Below, piece by piece: positions 63,855 through 64,000 of a DNA stretch of 64,000 nucleotides (position 1 is the first letter of the stretch; each line of letters begins with the position of its first letter). The stretch lies in NCBI RefSeq assembly GCF_003025005.1, contig NZ_PVSS01000008.1, positions 1-64,000 of the forward strand, in the 5' to 3' direction. The translations under genes were made by a program, and so were the position numbers. The notes beneath the pieces are model-generated. The model worked only from the letters and a program-made list of their open reading frames with translations. It had not been told where the DNA came from and made no database searches. This DNA comes from Brumimicrobium mesophilum. Its GTDB lineage: Bacteria > Bacteroidota > Bacteroidia > Flavobacteriales_D > Crocinitomicaceae.

Positions 63855-64000
63855 TTATCTAATTTCAGCACCAACTTCCATATCCTCACCCGGCGCAATA
63901 AAGCTCAAATTCCCAGATTTATCTTCTGCCATCAAAATCATTCCATTCGAAACTACTCCACGTAATTTTCTTGGAGGTAAATTCATCAATACAGAAACTT
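63855..64000 (-). CDS. metG: Methionyl-tRNA synthetase, C-terminal tRNA-binding domain (partial)
   Basis: The minus strand from the window edge reads NLPPRKLRGVVSNGMILMAE, then DKSGNLSFIAPGEDMEVGAE and IR before a stop at 63855. This is the end of the Trbp111-like OB-fold appended to bacterial MetRS (NLAPRKMMGxxSQGMLLMA). The remaining protein lies to the right of the window. A free-standing Trbp111 or YgjH/CsaA-type protein is the only alternative, since just the terminal 48 codons are seen. Confidence 0.8.
   Translation of the reverse strand, partial: VSVLMNLPPRKLRGVVSNGMILMAEDKSGNLSFIAPGEDMEVGAEIR

Noticed and set aside
1-64000. Prophage, insertion sequence or integrative element
   Set aside because: No integrase, intact transposase, phage structural gene, tRNA-linked attachment site or terminal repeat pair was seen.

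Overview
The window is AT-rich chromosomal DNA from a member of the Bacteroidota, most likely order Flavobacteriales. The evidence is: secreted proteins with type IX secretion C-terminal domains (type A at 33550-35793, gliding-motility type B at 42567-44231), two TonB-dependent/CarboxypepD-type outer-membrane proteins, several SusE-less beta-barrel proteins, a LytS/LytTR pair, promoters of the TAnnTTTG type, almost no Shine-Dalgarno sequences, and a split caa3-type oxidase accessory operon. I cannot assign a genus. No tRNA, rRNA, CRISPR array, prophage or intact insertion sequence was seen.

Layout. 1-7.2 kb: end of a large secreted GEVED/FN3 adhesin-like protein running off the left edge, a TonB receptor behind a TPP riboswitch, an SRPBCC protein, an MscS channel and a tiny YqaE/Pmp3 membrane peptide. 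7.3-13.6 kb: an SDR, then a minus-strand operon cyoE - coxIII - coxIII-like - coxIV - two SCO-type copper chaperones - DUF420, which serves assembly and small subunits of a cytochrome c oxidase. 13.9-21.5 kb: a PLP decarboxylase, an enoyl-CoA hydratase/MscS/zinc-ribbon operon, ComF, a GT-C-like membrane protein and a GT2 glycosyltransferase. 22-27.9 kb: AraC regulator, chromate transporter, then an ergothioneine cluster egtB-egtD followed by a racemase-like protein that has lost one catalytic cysteine and a flavodoxin-fold oxidoreductase.

28-39 kb is accessory DNA: alkaline phosphatase and methionine aminopeptidase separated by two copies of a structured repeat, a duplicated 100-bp promoter in front of two unrelated genes, a frameshifted CtlX-type arginine deiminase-like pseudogene, a heavily decayed gene, a T9SS SGNH hydrolase and three beta-barrel proteins. 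39.4-42.5 kb is an arsenic-resistance operon (arsR, DUF6428, arsC-type phosphatase, acr3) broken up by hairpin repeats. 42.5-51.2 kb: a T9SS type B protein, YceI, YdeI, an outer-membrane receptor with DoxX, and a divergent LytS/LytTR two-component pair. 51.2-55.4 kb: a three-gene unit of small membrane protein, Xre regulator and membrane-anchored MutS-like ATPase, then decayed genes, a frameshifted GNAT and an EamA transporter. 55.6-64 kb: ArsC-like protein, fructose-1,6-bisphosphatase, Crp/Fnr regulator, NatAB-type exporter, Ppx/GppA phosphatase, an osmoprotectant-type ABC importer (ATPase plus binding-protein/permease fusion) and the C-terminus of methionyl-tRNA synthetase.

The most noteworthy items are the paired oxidase subunit III proteins with large periplasmic inserts at the same place, the single-cysteine racemase homologue in the ergothioneine cluster, the covarying structured repeats around map, the duplicated promoter, the membrane protein/Xre/MutS-like operon with a palindromic operator, and an ABC ATPase whose conserved N-terminus has no AUG start. 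Several genes carry single-base lesions, two of them explained by a shortened homopolymer run, so assembly errors must be kept in mind.
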